A DNA stretch of 6,529 nucleotides from contig SIBT01000025.1 of the NCBI GenBank assembly GCA_009695015.1, positions 1-6,529 on the forward strand, given 5' to 3'. This document shows, one piece after another, positions 5,580 through 6,529 of this stretch (position 1 is its first letter; each line of letters starts with the position of its first letter). A model generated the notes under the pieces. The model was given only the letters and a program-made list of their open reading frames with translations, did no database searches and was not told the DNA's origin. Source of the DNA: Candidatus Nomurabacteria bacterium. Lineage in GTDB: Bacteria; Patescibacteriota; Minisyncoccia; Phycocordibacterales; UBA9973. The translations under genes and the position numbers were made by a program.

Positions 5580-5621
5580 CCACGGAAAAAATCAAAACCT
5601 GCTCTACCCATGAGTTATTAA
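5481..5621 (+). CDS. Repeat-borne mini-ORF C, 46 residues, unknown
   Basis: The frame runs from ATG 5481 to TAA 5619-5621. It begins MTLISQGHFSLRGLVDDV, continues through EYGGDICIPN, and ends in a basic, proline-containing tail (PRKKSKPALPMSY) not present in the other copies. The last bases overlap the stop of the convergent anchored-protein gene by three bases. Against copy A there are synonymous changes (TTA/CTA, GTA/GTG, GTG/GTT, ATC/ATA, CCC/CCG) and conservative ones (Glu/Asp). No ribosome binding site is seen, and the ATG is inside the hairpin. It may be a real small protein, a relic of a longer gene carried by the repeat, or non-coding. Confidence 0.35.
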   Translation: MTLISQGHFSLRGLVDDVRTRIQEYGGDICIPNPRKKSKPALPMSY

Positions 5622-6436
5622 TCTCCTCTTAATCCCTCTACAGAATTTAAATTTACATTTGAAAAATCCTCTGCCAGCTTCATCGTCCAAAAACTATAAC
5701 CCGCATATCGTTGATCTTTGAGGATAATTTCTACCTTACTATCCTTATCTAAGTCACATATATATTTAACCCCAACATCTCTTGTAATGTCGTAAATGCT
5801 TTCATTTGAAATAAATTGAGCTAACGTTTTAACTGGATTGTTACTTTTATCCAATTGAATAAAACTTAACAGGCCATTCCCCGTAACCATCTTTTTCGTT
5901 CCAGCATTCATATTAAATTTCAGAATGGCTATTTTGTTTTCTGACCCAGGGTTTTCAATGACACCACACTGTATAGGTTCTAAGGAATTAATCTTGACTA
6001 TAGAATTAGTCCACCACTCCAATTCCGATGGAGAAATTGTAGTACGATTTTCAGCTTCTGTTAAAGCAAACATAGCCCAGAAATCTAACGACTTCGTTTC
6101 GCAAGGTTTAATCTTTGATTTTATAGTTGTAGAATCTCCTGTAACTTTAAACTCACTATACTTTTGCACATAATCGGTGCTTTGGTCAGAAACATCATTT
6201 TGCGAACAAACTCCGTCAATTTTAAAACTTGGAATTATACTAGAATTAATACCCGTCTTGGAATTTTTTAATTCACTTTTCCCATTATAAATTACTGGAA
6301 TTGGTTGTCCATCGTTCTCATTTTTCAAAATAATCTCAACCACCTTTGGCACCCACATTTTCTGAGTTGCTAATAGACCTATGCCAATAAAAATTAACAC
6401 CAAAAGAAAAATTCTAATAAATTTTATGTAATTCAT
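5618..6436 (-). CDS. Membrane-anchored extracytoplasmic protein, unknown function
   Basis: The protein has 272 residues. A single N-terminal hydrophobic segment (about 7-24, after MNYIKFIR) acts as a signal anchor or uncleaved signal, with the rest predicted outside the membrane. The ectodomain has four cysteines (77, 112, 157, 227) that could form disulfides, a Trp/aromatic-rich stretch near EWWTN (140-144), and near the C-terminus CDLDKDSKVEIILKD (227-241). That last segment resembles the calcium-binding loops of FG-GAP/VCBS-like repeats (D-x-D-x-D/S-x-x-x-E-I), with Asp228, Asp230, Asp232 and Glu236. A single such loop is suggestive only; I do not recognise the family. ATG 6436 is the first start after the -10 sequence TATACT (8 nt spacing). 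The gene is followed by repeat copy C, whose hairpin should terminate it, and preceded by partial copy D. Confidence 0.82.
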   Translation of the reverse strand: MNYIKFIRIFLLVLIFIGIGLLATQKMWVPKVVEIILKNENDGQPIPVIYNGKSELKNSKTGINSSIIPSFKIDGVCSQNDVSDQSTDYVQKYSEFKVTGDSTTIKSKIKPCETKSLDFWAMFALTEAENRTTISPSELEWWTNSIVKINSLEPIQCGVIENPGSENKIAILKFNMNAGTKKMVTGNGLLSFIQLDKSNNPVKTLAQFISNESIYDITRDVGVKYICDLDKDSKVEIILKDQRYAGYSFWTMKLAEDFSNVNLNSVEGLRGD

Positions 6437-6444
6437 ATACCAAA

Positions 6445-6453
6445 AGTATATCA
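6445..6453 (-). promoter_or_regulatory. Extended -10 promoter of the anchored-protein gene
   Basis: The minus strand reads TGATATACT, one base off the extended -10 consensus, followed by 8 nt and ATG 6436. The transcript should begin within one or two bases of the start codon. The upstream AGTTCTAACCTGATATA is a looser version of the AGAACTGATATAAT block used by the YibE/F and peptidase genes. Confidence 0.6.
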
Positions 6454-6529
6454 GGTTAGAACTGAAAAGTCCTTACCACAAAAAGGTAATATCTAGAAAT
6501 CCTTCTATGCGCGACTTAATGGACGACGT
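6449..6529 (+). repeat. Interspersed intergenic repeat, copy D (diverged, cut by right edge)
   Basis: TATATCAG at 6447-6454 matches the left boundary of copies A and C, and ATGCGCGACTTA at 6507-6518 matches the right arm of copy A exactly over 12 bases. The spacing is about 57 bp rather than 60-61. The centre differs: it carries its own small hairpin, TTACC (6473-6477) with GGTAA (6485-6489), in place of the ATGACC/GGTCAT stem. The rest of the right arm is beyond the window. Confidence 0.6.
6507..6529 (+). CDS. Repeat-borne mini-ORF D, partial at right edge
   Basis: ATG 6507 opens a frame reading MRDLMDD to the window end, with the next codon starting GT. It matches mini-ORFs A (MRDLVDE) and C (LRGLVDD) at the same position in the repeat, with the same phase. 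It is too short to judge alone; its value is as a fourth copy with the frame kept. Confidence 0.3.

Noticed and set aside
5925..6173. Plus-strand 82-codon ORF inside the anchored-protein gene
   Set aside because: It is a shadow of the longer minus-strand gene, which has a promoter and a signal anchor.
3880..6529. Integron-like gene-cassette array with attC sites between genes
   Set aside because: The alternation of genes and imperfect inverted repeats is suggestive, but the conserved attC core sites (RYYYAAC and GTTRRRY) are not kept across the copies, no integrase is present, and the genes have their own promoters on both strands.

Overview
The window is AT-rich, with compact genes, short intergenic gaps, near-leaderless starts and no recognisable Shine-Dalgarno sequences. 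Together with the protein types (MacA/MacB-like export proteins, a YibE/F membrane protein, a small S51-type peptidase and secreted proteins with no recognised family), this suggests a genome of the Candidate Phyla Radiation (Patescibacteria), probably Parcubacteria-like. That placement is inference from gene style; no rRNA or other marker is present. Genes use the standard bacterial code.

Layout, left to right. Positions 1-1077 (minus) hold the N-terminal 359 codons of an FtsX/MacB-family ABC permease that runs off the left edge. Positions 1102-2628 (minus) encode its probable partner, a HlyD/MacA-type membrane fusion protein with an extra glycine- and serine-rich beta domain inserted in its coiled-coil hairpin. 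The two form one transcription unit with a strong extended -10 promoter directly against the start codon. Positions 2764-3876 (minus) encode a YibE/F-family multipass membrane protein.

From about 3880 to the right edge the pattern changes. Single genes alternate with diverged copies (A, B, C and a partial D) of one intergenic repeat of about 125 bp. The genes are a small soluble protein of unknown function (4095-4457, plus), a peptidase E/S51-like serine hydrolase (4689-5438, minus) and a membrane-anchored extracytoplasmic protein of unknown function (5618-6436, minus).

Each full repeat has a left arm that supplies the upstream part of a promoter for the gene to its left, a centre that in B and C is a bidirectional terminator-like hairpin, and a right arm that is partly an inverted copy of the left arm and carries a small ORF. 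That ORF stays in frame in all copies and encodes a recognisable 22-46 residue peptide family. Copy A, between divergent genes, has lost the hairpin; copies B and C, at gene 3' ends, keep it.

The four leftward genes hlyD-like, yibE/F, S51 peptidase and the anchored protein all begin 6-8 nt after a TGnTATAAT-like extended -10, so their mRNAs should be leaderless or nearly so. The repeat/mini-ORF family and the leaderless promoter design are the most unusual content. No RNA genes, CRISPR array or transposase gene were seen.
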